A stretch of 64,000 nt of DNA from Pomphorhynchus laevis (Eukaryota > Acanthocephala > Palaeacanthocephala > Echinorhynchida > Pomphorhynchidae): positions 434,001 through 498,000 of the forward strand of contig WNNJ02001739.1 in assembly GCA_012934845.2 (NCBI GenBank), in the 5' to 3' direction. The position numbers and the translations under genes are program-made. Each line of letters opens with the position of its first letter. Position 1 is the stretch's first letter. Below the pieces are notes generated by a model. That model was not told the DNA's origin. It saw only the letters and a program-made list of their open reading frames with translations, and searched no databases. Positions 21,369-31,407 of the stretch are shown piece by piece.

Positions 21369-24230
21369 TCTCTTTCGCCACAGCACACGGTTTCCGCCTT
21401 GGTCTCCTCAACACTGGATCTATTCTCAATAAATCCGATCTTATCCTCAACCTATTCACCAAGCAATCCATCGATCTCTTCTGCCTCACCGAATCCTGGC
21501 ACTCAGATTCCAACGACCTCTCCATTCGCCGTCTGCTCTCTGCCGGTTGCTCCCTAGTCGAATCCGCCCGCCCCCTCAGCTCATGCCCTTCTAAATCCTC
21601 TAATCATGGCGGCATCGTCGCATTCGCGCGTCACCCAGCGTCTCTTCGCAAAATCAATCCCCCTTTCAGTCCTTGCTCTTTTGAATTGCTCACTTGTCGT
21701 TATTCTAACCCGATCACTCTAGATCTCGCCATTGTATACCGTCCTGGTTCATCAGCTCCTACAGCCTTATTTTTTACCGAACTCGCTGACCTCCTTTCTC
21801 ATTGTTCTTTGTCCTCAATCCCTTCACTCGTTCTAGGCGACTTCAATATCCGCCTAGACCGCCCCTCTTCCACAGATTCCATCCGCTTCATCAACATTCT
21901 ATCCAACTACAATTACAAACTAATCTCCACTGCCCCCACACATATACTTGGCGGGCACTCGACATCATCGCTGTCCCCGATCATTTTGCTGCCCACACCT
22001 CACTGTCCATCTCTGATACTGGTCTATCCGATCACTTTCTTATCACCCTTGATCTCGCTCGCAACCACACCCCTCCTCACACACCTACAATCCTACGTCG
22101 CCCTTGGAGAAATCTTGACCTTTCCCTTCTCCGCTCTGCCTTACTCAAATCGTCTCTATCATTACCCACAATAACATATTCATCTCCTCACGATCTCGCC
22201 TTTCTTTTCGACTCTGAACTCACATCCACTCTCGATATTCTCTTGCCCTTCAAGTCTCACCCACACCGTCGCTTGCACCGTGCCCATGGTTTGACATCCA
22301 ATGCCTACTCTCAAAGCGTCGACTCCGCCATGCTTTTCGAGTCTATCACCGCTCTCTCAGACGCGATTTCCGCTCGATCACTCCGTCTTTCCGTGATTCC
22401 TATCTTGCTCTTCGCCGGTCTCATCTCAACCTACTACGTACCAAATGCAACTCCTTCTGGCAGCATAAAATAATCACTTCATTCAACTCTAAGACTCTCT
22501 GGCATACTTTTAACTCAATCCTGGCTCGTTCTTCTACGCCTTGCAACATCAATGCTAATGATTATTCGTCATTTCTCCAGACTAAAGTATCCACGCTGCT
22601 CTCTCACACCCCGGTCTCCATCCTATCCCACTCTGCCCAGTCTACTCTCATCCTTCCCGAACTCTTTCATCTTCTCCCTGTATCACCTACAGAAGTATCA
22701 TCTGTCCTCATGTCCTTGCCCAACAAAACCTCACCTGCCGATCCCCTGCCTACCCACATATTAAAATCTATATGCTCATCGATATCCCCATTTCTCACAA
22801 CCTTGTTTAACTCGTCCATCCGCAGTCGTATCTTCCCTTCACACTGGAAATCCGCAATCGTTCGTCCCCTCCTTAAGAAACAATCGCTCGACCCCTCCCT
22901 TCCTTCTAGCTATCGCCCCATTTCACTACTCCCTACTCTTTCTAAGCTCTTAGAACGCCTCATCTTAATACAAATCAACGCTTATCTCTCCTCATCCAAT
23001 CTGTACCCTCCTTTCCAATCCGCTTTCCGCTCTAATCACTCGACAGAAATCGCATGCATAAAAGTGTACAACGACTTACTCATTTCTCGAGACAAGGCTC
23101 TATATAGTGTTCTCATCTCCCTGGACCTCTCCTCCGCATTCGACATTGTCGACCACTCCGTCCTCCTTTCTCGCCTTCGTTATGATTACGGCTTTTCTTC
23201 CTCCTCCGTAGCTTGGTTCGCCTCATATCTATCCGACCGTTCCTTTCGCGTCTGTTCTAATTCATCATCCTCCCCTCCCATCCCTATTTTTTTGCGGGGT
23301 TCCACAAGGTTCAGTCCTAGGTCCCCTGCTTTTCTCTCTTTTGCTTGGCGATCTCTCTCTCCATTTATCAAACCTTACTCCTTTAACGTCATGCAATACG
23401 CCGATGACATTCTAATCTATGCTCATGCACCCGCACATCGCATACACGACATCGCCATTTCTGCCTCCAACTGTCTCTCTTCTATCTACAAGCGTCTCTC
23501 CAATCTCCATCTCGTTCTAAACGCCGAAAAGTCCAAAATAATGTAGATCCTTCCCCGTAAACCAAGTATATCTCCTCCCATGGTATCTTTTGCCTCATCG
23601 ATCATCCCTGTAGTCCACAATCTCACTTTCTTAGGCTTCCATTTCGATGATCACCTTTCCCTTAAACCCTTCGTCCGTGACAAGGTCCGCTCGTCTAACT
23701 TAATTCTTCGTGACATCCGCCGTATCCGCCCCCTTATCGACTTCCGTTCTTGTATGTCTCTTCTTTCATCGCTTCTTTTCCCTAAAATCGATTACTGCCT
23801 TAGCCTTTTCGCCAATTCTCCAAAATCCATCATCCTACCCCTACAACGAATAATCAACACCGCCGTTCGAGTGCTCTTTCGCCTCCGTCGCTTCGACCAC
23901 ACATCCACATATTTTGCTCAACTCTCCTGGCCCACCATCCGCATCCGCATCAAACTCCGCCTTCTTCTCATTACTTTTCGTCTCATCGCTGTCGGCTCCC
24001 CATCGTTCATCAACCTTCCTTTCTTAGACGATACTCGCCCCACCTCGCTATCGCTTCGTTCCTGTCATACCCTCTTACTCCACGTTCCTAATTACTCCAA
24101 CAACTACGGTCTCCGATCCTTCCTCGTCGCCGCCTCACTCGCCTGGAATCAACTCCCTCTCGACGTCCGCCGCGCTCCCTCTTTTATCACATTCAAACAC
24201 CTCCTCCGTTCACACCTTCTCGACGCCTGA
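21332..24230 (+). pseudogene. L2-clade LINE ORF2 (APE endonuclease plus reverse transcriptase), broken
   Basis: ORF2 would nick target DNA and reverse transcribe the LINE RNA. It starts MALHLSYVSS at 21332, overlapping ORF1 by 37 nt. The endonuclease shows LLNTGSILNKSDL, LFCLTESWHSDS, GGIVAFARHPASL, LAIVYRPGSS and LVLGDFNIRLDRP. The RT shows YRPISLLPTLSKLLER, SLDLSSAFDIVDHSVL, a GVPQGSVLGP box out of frame, and MQYADDILIYAHAP. The C-terminal L2 domain has LVLNAEKSKIM, LPLQRIINTAVRVLFRLRRF and SLAWNQLPLDVRRAPSF. Breaks seen: a lost base near 21950 (GGCGGGCACTCG), another near 22287, the T7 run at 23287-23293, an extra CT near 23350 and W to TAG at 23544. Motifs otherwise look catalytic. Confidence 0.85.
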
Positions 24231-24262
24231 TTCACAGTTTTGTTTTTGTTGTGGTCATGTAA

Positions 24263-24278
24263 GCGTGCGCTGGCACGC
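24263..24278 (+). promoter_or_regulatory. Conserved 3'-terminal hairpin of the L2 family
   Basis: Stem GCGTGC/GCACGC with loop GCTG, set in TCATGTAA-hairpin-ATTTGCCACGTTAAAATAAA close to the 3' end. The same structure occurs at 5371-5387, 15492-15507, 18056-18072 and 28554-28570. Stem bases differ between copies but pairing is kept (for example GCACACA/TGTGTGC). In some LINE groups, such as eel UnaL2, a 3' hairpin is the recognition site for the element's reverse transcriptase. The same role is inferred here. Confidence 0.7.
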
Positions 24279-24311
24279 ATTTGCCACGTTAAAATAAATC
24301 TTTTTTTTTAT

Positions 24312-24886
24312 TACTACAGGTCATAGCCATAAGGCTGTTTTGACCGCTCACTTAAAAAACAAATAAATACAAGAAAAAATCAAAAAACATCATTCAGTAT
24401 ATATATCAGAACCATGGGTACTGCAGCAACCACCATTCGTTCTCATTTCGAATCCAGTTCTTTATATTGGATTTAAATTCATTGATTGTATGCACCGCAA
24501 TGACATCAAACTGGAAGACGATTCCAAATATCCACCGCTCGATGAGACAGTCGGAAATGACGAGGTATTTTCCGTGCTCATGTACTACTAGTACTTTCGA
24601 TTGCCCTCTACGTCCATCCCGTTCATTGAGTTCAACTCTATTTGCTGGAAAATTTTCATCTTTATTAACTAGTCGATACATAGCTAGAAGGTCGAAAAGA
24701 AGGAACCTTTCACGCACTGTCGGCATATTCAAACTTTTTATTCGTGCCTCATAGGGAAGATATCGTACCTGAGGACATAATTTCGTAAACCGTCGAAGTA
24801 TGCGCTCTAATTGATCAAGTTCGGTACGCGTACACGGAAAGACTACTGGCGACACATATTCTAATATCGGTCTTATAAGAGCATTA
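24312..24886 (-). mobile_element. CR1-like LINE, C-terminal RT end and 3' UTR (part 2 of a split element)
   Basis: On the minus strand, NALIRPILEYVSPVVFPC is followed by LDQLERILRRFTKLCPQVRY, LPYEARIKSLNMPTV and RERFLLFDLLAMYRLVN, with a stop at 24406. These are the standard C-terminal phrases of CR1/Jockey-type ORF2. The element ends near 24312 after a short 3' UTR. Its upstream half lies at 28602-29637, on the other side of the inserted L2 copy D. Rejoining the flanks gives an uninterrupted frame reading VVRLYNALIRPILEYVSP. No frame break is seen in this part. Confidence 0.85.
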
Positions 24887-25638
24887 TCTCCAGTAACAAC
24901 TCCGTTCAACATATTCAACAATCCACTTCTGTCACACATGCTCCAACCGTATCACCTATCAATAATTTACATCCTTCCGTCAAAATCATCTCCAGTAACA
25001 TCTCCGATCAACCGATTCAACACTCCACTCCTGTCACACATGCTCCAAACTATCTTAAATCTTCACTTAGCACCCCTGTCATTCCCACGTTTATCTGCTC
25101 TTCTGCCTCTACTGCTACCAGGTCTTTCCGTCCACCACTACGTAATCGTTTTCCTTCGCGCGATCGATGCATTATCATATCTAATTTAAAGGTTTCCGAA
25201 TCTGCTTCTCCTCAATGTCGCCTCGATGATGATGTATCTGCTTTCAGGTCTATTCTAGCAACCATTCTTCCTGATAATAATCCATCCCTCTACAATAATA
25301 TCGCTCCTGTATCTTTGATCCGTTTAAACAAATCCACTAAATCCAATCATCTCAGTCCTCCACTCCTAAAAATTGTTTTCCGACATAGTTCACATGCATC
25401 CTTGGTACTTTCCCAACGTTTTAAACTTCTTACCACTTCGTCTACTAGTCGTATCTTTCCTGACCGCTCCCCTTCTGATATTGCCCAGCTCAATTTAGCT
25501 CGCATTGAGAAACATCGACGTGAAACAAACGGCGAGTCATCCTTATCTATACGTCAAATCAATGGAAATTTTCACGTTGTACACACAAGGCCGAAAATTC
25601 GATGGCGTCCCATCTCTCCCCCTTGTCTTCTTCGCTAG
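24887..25638 (+). pseudogene. ORF1 C-terminal part of L2 copy D (open but without a start)
   Basis: The frame is open for about 250 codons from the insertion boundary to the TAG at 25636 but has no ATG, because the 5' half was never copied. It begins with a duplicated stretch: SVQHIQQSTSVTHAP followed by DQPIQHSTPVTHAP, about 100 bp apart. It continues with PPLRNRFPSRDRCIIISNLK, LDDDVSAFRSILATI, LLKIVFRHSSHASLVLSQRF and RIFPDRSPSDIAQLNLARIE. These correspond one to one with the C-terminal block of the ORF1 at 19971-21368. The last 37 nt overlap ORF2, as in copy C. Confidence 0.8.
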
Positions 25639-28500
25639 TCGATCTCGCTCCTAAGCATACTTTTCGTCTTAGTCTATTCAACACTCGCTCCATTCTTCAT
25701 AAAGCTAATATGCTCCTTGATATCTTCGATCAATTATCTATCGATATTCTCTGCATTACCGAATCCTGGCATTGTGACTCCGACGATCTTGCTATTCGTC
25801 GTCTATGTCGCTCTGGTTGTTCTTTAGTTGAATCAGCTCGTCCAATTGCCTCTCCTACATCTACTGCTTTTAACAATGGCGGTATAGTTGCCATTGCTCG
25901 TCACCCAATGTCTTTACGTAAAATTAACGTTAACATCCGTTACACCTCGTTCGAATTACTCATATGCAGATTATCAACTCCTTTCCCTCTGGAACTTGTG
26001 ATTGTATACCGTCCAGGTTCAGTTGCCCCATCACGTATCTTCTTTAACGACCTTGCAGATCTTATGCCTCACTGTTCCTTGTCTTATACTCCTTCTTTTG
26101 TTCTCGGTGACTTTAACATTCGTCTTGATCGCCCGGCTGACTCTGACTCTATCACTTTAACTAATCTTTTTTTCTGATTTTAACTATAAATTACTTTCAA
26201 CAAGCCATACTCATATTCTCGGCGGTGCTCTCGACATCATTGCTGTCCCTATCTGCTTCAATGACTATACTTTCTTGTCAATTACTGATCCCGGTTTGTC
26301 CGATCATTTCCTTGTCACTCTTACTCTTACTCGTCCCCATCCTCCGTCTCCGCCTCCACTAATATCCACACCAAGTCGACCCTGGAAACTTCTCGATATC
26401 CCTATTCTCTGCACAGTCTTACTCAATTCTTCACTCTTTTCACTTCCTCTTAACTATCTCTCTCCCGATGATCTCTGCATTCTGTTTGATTCTGAACTTA
26501 TGTCTATTATCAATAAACTTCTGCCTAGTCGACTCCGACGCTCTCAGCGCTTGCGCCATGCTCCCTGGTTCGATTCTGACTGTAGTCTTTCTAAGCGTCG
26601 ACTCCGTCACTCTTTCCGTGTGTATAATCGCTTTCTTAAACGTTTTCCCAACTCACTCACTCCAAATCTCCGTGATTCCTACTTTTCTCTACGCCGTTCA
26701 CATCTTATTCTTATACGTACTAAACGTACTATCTTTTGGCGAAATCAACTCGAGTCATCTTCCAACTCTAAATCTCATTGGAAAATCTTAAACTCAATTC
26801 TTTCACGATTATCTACTTCTTGTAATATAAATCCTGATGAATTTTCTTCTTATCTACAAACTAAGCTATCTAATTTACTTTCCCTACTACCCGTCGTCCC
26901 CTTGTACCCACTCTTCTCTTTAAATACTTCCCTCCCAGAACTATTCCACCTTCTTCCCGTTTCGTCTGATGAAGTTTCTTCAGTTCTGCTGTCATTACCT
27001 AATAAAACCTATCCTTCTGACCCAATTCCAACTCACTTGCTTAAAAATATCTGCTCCTCTATCTTACCCTTCCTAACCACATTGTTCAACTCGTCCATCC
27101 GTAGCCGTACATTTCCTTCCATCTGGAAATGCGCCACTGTTCGTCCTCTCATCAAAAAGCAATCTCTCGACTTTTCACTACCATCTTCGTACCGTCAAAT
27201 CTCACTTCTCCTAACCCTCTCTAAACTCCTTGAGCGTCTCGTTCTCAAGCAAGTTAATACATATCTCTTTTCCTCTAACTTGTTTCCTCCCTTCCAAGCC
27301 GCTTTCACTCTAATCACTCTACTAAAATTGCCTGTCTTAAAGTTTATAATGACTTACTCATCTCGCGCGATCATAAATTATGTAGTGTCATAGTTTCTCT
27401 TGATCTATCGTCTGCTTTTGACATCGTCGATCACTCGATTCTTCTACATCGCCTTCGTCATGATTATGGCTTCTCTTTACCCACTGTATCATGGTTTTCT
27501 TCATATCTGTCAAACCGTACATTTCGCGTATATTCTAACTCTTCTCTCCCATCCTTCATCCATCCCGACCGGTGTTCCACAAGGCTCCGTATTAGGCCCT
27601 ATGCCTTTCTCTCTTCTTCTCGGTGACTTGTCTTCGATTTCTCATAAATTTAACTTCCATGTTATGCAATATGCTGATGACATTCTCATCTATGCTCACG
27701 CACCTGCTTATCGTATTCATGATCTTAGTGTTTCTGTTTCCAGCTGTCTTGTCTCAATTTCAAACCATCTTTCTCCCCTTCGCCTTTCTCTGAATCCTGA
27801 TAAATCTAAAATTATGTGGATCCTACCTCGAAGCTTCGGCGTAGAACCTCCTTCCGTATCACTAAATTCCTCAATTCTTCCTATCGTTGATAATCTCGTT
27901 TTCCTAGGCTTTCATTTCGACAACCGACTTTCACTTAAACCTTTCGTTGGTGATAAAGTACGCTCATCTACCTTGATACTCCGCAATCTCCGTCAAGTTC
28001 GTAGATTGATCGATTTCCCTTCTTGTATGACTCTCATATCTTCTCTTCTTTTCTCAAGACTTGATTACTGTCTTAGTCTATTTTCCAACTCACCTAAATC
28101 CACTCTTCTTCCTTTACAACGCATCATCAACGCTGCCGTTCGAGTTCTCCTCCGTCTTCATCATTTTGATCGTACATCCCACTATCTTGTTTCTCTTGAT
28201 TGGCCTACCATTTATTGTCGTGTTTAAATTCGTCTTCTTATCATTGCTTTTCGCCTTATAACTTCTCATACCCCTTCATTTCTCAACCTTCCTTTTCTCG
28301 ACAATTCTCGTACTGTGTATTGTGCTCTGCGTTCCCGTAATTCCCTTCTTTTACATATCCCAATCTACTCTACCTCCTTTGGCTTCCGCTCCTTCGTTGT
28401 GGCTGCTCCTCTCTTGTGGAATCAACTGCCTATTCATATCCGCCAATCAACATCTATGCCGTACTTCAAACGCCAAATCCAATTCTTTTTCAACAATTAA
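25602..28500 (+). pseudogene. ORF2 of L2 copy D (endonuclease plus RT), three frame breaks
   Basis: It starts MASHLSPLSSSLVDLAP at 25602. Endonuclease motifs: SLFNTRSILHKANM, DILCITESWHCDSDDLAI, GGIVAIARHPMSL, LVIVYRPGSV and FVLGDFNIRLDRP. RT motifs: SDPIPTHLLKNICS, SLDLSSAFDIVDHSIL, TGVPQGSVLGPMPFSLLLGD, MQYADDILIYAHAPAYRIHD and LSLNPDKSKIMWILP. The C-terminus is LPLQRIINAAVRVLLRLHHF and LLWNQLPIHIRQS. Breaks: an extra T in a run at about 26168, one base missing near 27307 and an extra T near 28226. No in-frame nonsense codon was noticed. Here the GVPQG box is in frame, unlike in the two young copies. Confidence 0.85.
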
Positions 28501-28601
28501 CTAATTACCTGTGACCTTTGATGTTCTTTTTTTGTTTGTTAGTGGTCATGTAAGCGTGCATTTTACACGCATTTGCCACGTTAAATAAATTATTGTATTA
28601 T

Positions 28602-29637
28602 TATTATATAAACGCACAACACAAACTGGAGATAAATATTTAAAGCAATTTTTGACAATATAGGTCATTAATCTTGCTGCGTTACAAATCCTATCAGTGT
28701 TAGCACGTGTTTTCCGATTGTTTTGAACAATTATACCAAGATCCAGAATGGACTGCGTGGAAACAACAAACTCATCGCCAATAAAATATTCCTGACTCAC
28801 ATTGCTATGACCTAATCTCATATGTGCACACTTTTTAATATTCAATGAAATTCCAGTGTTTAAAGACCATCGATAAACAATGTTTAGGATATTTTGAAAG
28901 TCATTTCGATCCTTGTTGGTTTTAATCAATTTCCATACCTTTACATCGTCGGCAAAAGCTAAAACACTACAATCCTCAATTAAATCTAGTAGCTGATTTA
29001 TAAATATGTTAAACAACAAGGGTCCTAAGACTGATCCCTGTGGTACTCCTGAGGTGATAGGACGATAAGACGATAGGCATTGACCTACACGAACAGCAAA
29101 GGATCTATCTTTAAGAAAATCTTGAATCCAGCTTATAATGGAGCGATTGACTTTATAAGACTCAAGGGTCGAAATTAGCATTTTGTGGGGCACCCTATCA
29201 AAAGCCCGACTAAAGTCAAGAAATATTACGTCGATACAGTACCCGTTAGCAACATGTCCAACCCAATCTTCACGAGCATGTAATAAGTTTGTAAGACATG
29301 AACGCCGAGGGCGAAATCCATGCTGTGCATTATTGAGAATTCTCAGCGAAGTCAAATGATCATATATGCGTCTGTTTAGTATGCGCTCAATCACTTTGCA
29401 TACAACACTAGTTAGACTTATTGCCCTATAGTTATTCGGATCATCTTTTTCACCATTTTTATAAATTGGTACTACAATCGCTTTTTTCCAGGCAGCAGGT
29501 AACTTCGAAATGCGCAAGCTCAGCTCAAATATGGATGCTAATGGCTCAGCCAGAACAGGAGCAAGTAACTTAAGAAGTTGGGGGTGAATATCATCGGGGC
29601 TTGACGGTGATGATCTAGATAACCTAGTTGACATGGT
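28602..29637 (-). mobile_element. CR1-like LINE, RT core (part 1 of a split element), 5'-truncated
   Basis: On the minus strand an unbroken frame begins STRLSRSSPSSPDDIHPQLL. It contains AWKKAIVVPIYKNGEKDDPN, NYRAISLTSVVCKVIERIL, QHGFRPRRSCLTNLLHA, IFLDFSRAFDRVPHKML (palm A), TSGVPQGSVLGPLLFNIFIN (B) and VLAFADDVKVWKL (C). It ends at YLSPVCVVRLYN, where L2 copy D intervenes. This is a CR1/Jockey-type ORF2 of the kind common in trematodes. The endonuclease half is absent: the 5' truncation lies near 29637, in a TGACATGGTGA stretch shared with the 380-bp repeat that follows. No stop or frameshift is seen. Confidence 0.87.
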
Positions 29638-30056
29638 GATTGAAAATCGTGAATCGAAGTCCAGTCTATCAAGCAACACCATTTAGTATAAATGCCGTAT
29701 TTCGTAAGAAATCCTGGACCATTGTGTACTCTGCACATCCGTGCACTACTATTATACCTGCCGTATCCATTAAGGATCCAACGAGTGCAGCGACAATTCA
29801 GCAACAACCTCTGCCTAGTGTTTAAATATAGTCCGTACAGCAATTCGATCTGGTTATGAGCGTAAGCCTAAGACAATTAAGCAAAGTGTTGCAAACTCCT
29901 TTATTTACAATGTCACAAGGCAACCGAAACGGCCAGTAAGTACTTCATTCTACTGATGAGTGTTGCCGGGTACTCATTGGTCGTCTAGAAGTGACATGGT
30001 GATTAAAAGTGGTGAATCGAAGTCAAGTCTATCAAGCAACACCATTTAGTATATAT

Positions 30057-30295
30057 ATAGTATAAATGCCGTTAGGGCATTGCCAAAGCCGAAAACGGCT
30101 GTGGCAATGTGGCCGTTAGTAGTCAGGGTGTATGGAATTGGATATCATGGAGGAAGGATTCTGTAGCTGGTTTTCAATGCGAAAGTCACCTCGTGTGACC
30201 TAGCAACAATTCAATACATAAATAAGCATCCATCAAAGGATCACCAGTCCCGATTTCAATCGATCTTCATGATTACATACGATACTATATATTGT
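30057..30295 (+). mobile_element. Hammerhead SINE, 3' portion, inserted in the 380-bp repeat
   Basis: It begins near AAAACGGCTGTGGCAATG (30090) after a short preceding duplicate. It continues with GTATGGAATTGGATATCATG, CTGTAGCTGGTTTTCAATGC, CCATCAAAGGATCACCAGTC and ATCGATCTTCATGAT. These match the 3' two-thirds of the complete unit at 31610-32005. The tRNA head and ribozyme 5' half are absent. Confidence 0.75.
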
Positions 30296-30489
30296 TTACT
30301 CAGCACATCCGTGCACTACTATTATACCTGCCGCATCCATTTAGGATCCAACGAGTGCAGCGACAATTCAGCAACAACCTCTGCCTAGTGTTCAAGGATG
30401 GTCCGCACAGCAATTCGATCTGGTTAAGAGCGTAAGCCTCAGACAATTAAGCAAAGTGTCGGAAACGCCTTTATTCACAATGTCACACA

Positions 30490-30538
30490 GGCAACCGAAA
30501 CGACCAGTGTGTACCTCATTCTACTGATGAGTGTTGCC
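30490..30538 (+). ncRNA. Possible type II (stem-II-open) hammerhead-like motif in the 380-bp repeat
   Basis: GGCAACC-GAAA at 30490-30500 and CTGATGA at 30524-30530 followed by GTTGCC at 30533-30538 give both conserved hammerhead core boxes, closed by a 6-bp stem II. In the inverted copy (minus strand, 31202-31155) the same layout reads GGCAGCC-GAAA ... CTGACGA-T-GGCTGCC with 7 perfect pairs. One pair has changed from A-T to G-C on both sides. Stems I and III, in the roughly 22-nt intervening segment, are not clear to me. Activity is therefore unproven. Confidence 0.45.
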
Positions 30539-31010
30539 GGGTACTCATCATTTCGATGCTGAAGTGGTCGTCTAGAAGTGACATGGTGACTGAAAGTCGT
30601 GAATCGAAGTCCAGTCTATCAAGCAACACCATTTAGTATAAATGCCGTATTTCGTAAGAAATCATGGACCGTTGTTTACTCAGCACATCCGTGCACTACT
30701 ATTATACTTGCCGCATCCATTTAGGATCCAACGAGTGCAGCGACAATTCAGCAACAACCTCTGCCTAGTGTTTAAGGATGGTCCGCACAGCAATTCGATC
30801 TGGTTAAGAGCGTAAGCCTCAGACAATTAAGCAAAGTGTTGGAAACGCCTTTATTCACAATGTCACACAGGCAACGGAAACGACCAGTGTGTACCTCATT
30901 CTACTGATGAGTGTTGCCGGGTACTCATCATTTCGATGCTGAAGTGGTCGTCTAGAAGTGACATGGTGACTGAAAGTCGTGAATCGAAGTCCAGTCTATC
31001 AAGCAACACC

Positions 31011-31014
<4 letters not shown>

Positions 31015-31080
<66 letters not shown>
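31015..31080. repeat. TA microsatellite
   Basis: About 66 bp of pure (TA)n within the end of a 380-bp repeat unit. Confidence 0.95.
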
Positions 31081-31083
<3 letters not shown>

Positions 31084-31330
31084 GTAAGTGTTCGAATCGA
31101 GCATATTCTTCAGTCTGCAAACTCTCGTCACTCCTAGACGGTCATGTGATAGCCGGCAGCCATCGTCAGTAAGATGAACTATCACACGCCGTTTCGGCTG
31201 CCTCTGTGACATTGTGAAAATGCATTTCCGACATCTAGCTTAAATTGTTGGTGGCGTTAGCTCTTAAATCCAACAATTTGCAATGCAGACCATCATAAAC
31301 AACCAGAGGATCAAACTTTCGGATGCTTGA

Positions 31331-31334
<4 letters not shown>
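31081..31334 (-). repeat. Diverged 380-bp repeat unit in inverted orientation
   Basis: The reverse complement contains CACAATGTCACAGAGGCAGC, CGAAACGGCGTGTGATAG, CTGACGATGGCTGCC and ACCGTCTAGGAGTGAC. These appear in the same order as in the direct units of the array at 29638-31014. The two TA microsatellites frame it. It supplies the compensatory stem change described for the hammerhead-like motif. Confidence 0.7.

Positions 31335-31402
<68 letters not shown>
31335..31402. repeat. TA microsatellite
   Basis: About 68 bp of (TA)n directly before a hammerhead SINE 3' portion. Confidence 0.95.

Positions 31403-31407
<5 letters not shown>

Larger units (their letters stand above)
19750..24309 (+). 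mobile_element. Near full-length young L2-clade LINE (copy C)
   Basis: About 4.6 kb: a 5' region, an intact ORF1 (19971-21368), a broken ORF2 (21332-24230), a short 3' UTR with a conserved hairpin (24263-24278) and a tail AATAAATC followed by T-run. The 5' region contains a 38-bp direct repeat (TGACCGCTTTGGTGTTTACG...) at about 19763 and 19886. The coding strand is strikingly pyrimidine-rich and poor in G. The last 1.09 kb is nearly identical to the insertion at 14454-15537, so the family was active recently. It ends where the minus-strand CR1-like LINE ends (24312), tail to tail. Confidence 0.85.
24887..28601 (+). mobile_element. L2-clade LINE copy D, 5'-truncated in ORF1, inserted into the CR1-like LINE
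   Basis: A 3.7-kb L2 copy: the C-terminal half of ORF1 (24887-25638), a nearly complete ORF2 (25602-28500), a hairpin at 28554-28570 and a 3' tail of (ATT)n type ending at about 28601. It lies in the opposite orientation to the CR1-like element it splits. The inserted copy starts at CTCCAGTAAC and the CR1 frame resumes at ATAAACGCAC. A short TAT/ATA overlap at the junction could be a minimal target duplication. It shares most protein motifs with copy C but has many third-position C-to-T type differences, so it belongs to an older burst or another subfamily. Confidence 0.88.
29638..31014 (-). repeat. 380-bp tandem repeat array, about 3 units, with hammerhead-like core
   Basis: The motif ACATGGTGA recurs at 29631, 29994, 30581 and 30961. 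The last spacing is 380 bp. The first unit lacks 17 bp, and the second interval is lengthened by an inserted SINE fragment (30057-30295). Each unit contains GTGCACTACTATTATAC, a tRNA-like CTGGTTAAGAGCGTAAGCC stretch, the pair GGCAACCGAAAC / CTGATGAGTGTTGCC and CGTCTAGAAGTGACATGG. The strand given is arbitrary, because I do not know the transcribed strand; the hammerhead motifs are on the plus strand. A further copy in inverted orientation lies at 31081-31334. The organisation resembles satellite-like repeats that carry ribozymes. Confidence 0.78.

Noticed and set aside
30524-30555. Local hairpin GATGAGT...ACTCATC taken as stem II of a conventional hammerhead
   Set aside because: No GAAA follows it. 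The permuted pairing with GGCAACC-GAAA upstream fits the conserved boxes better.
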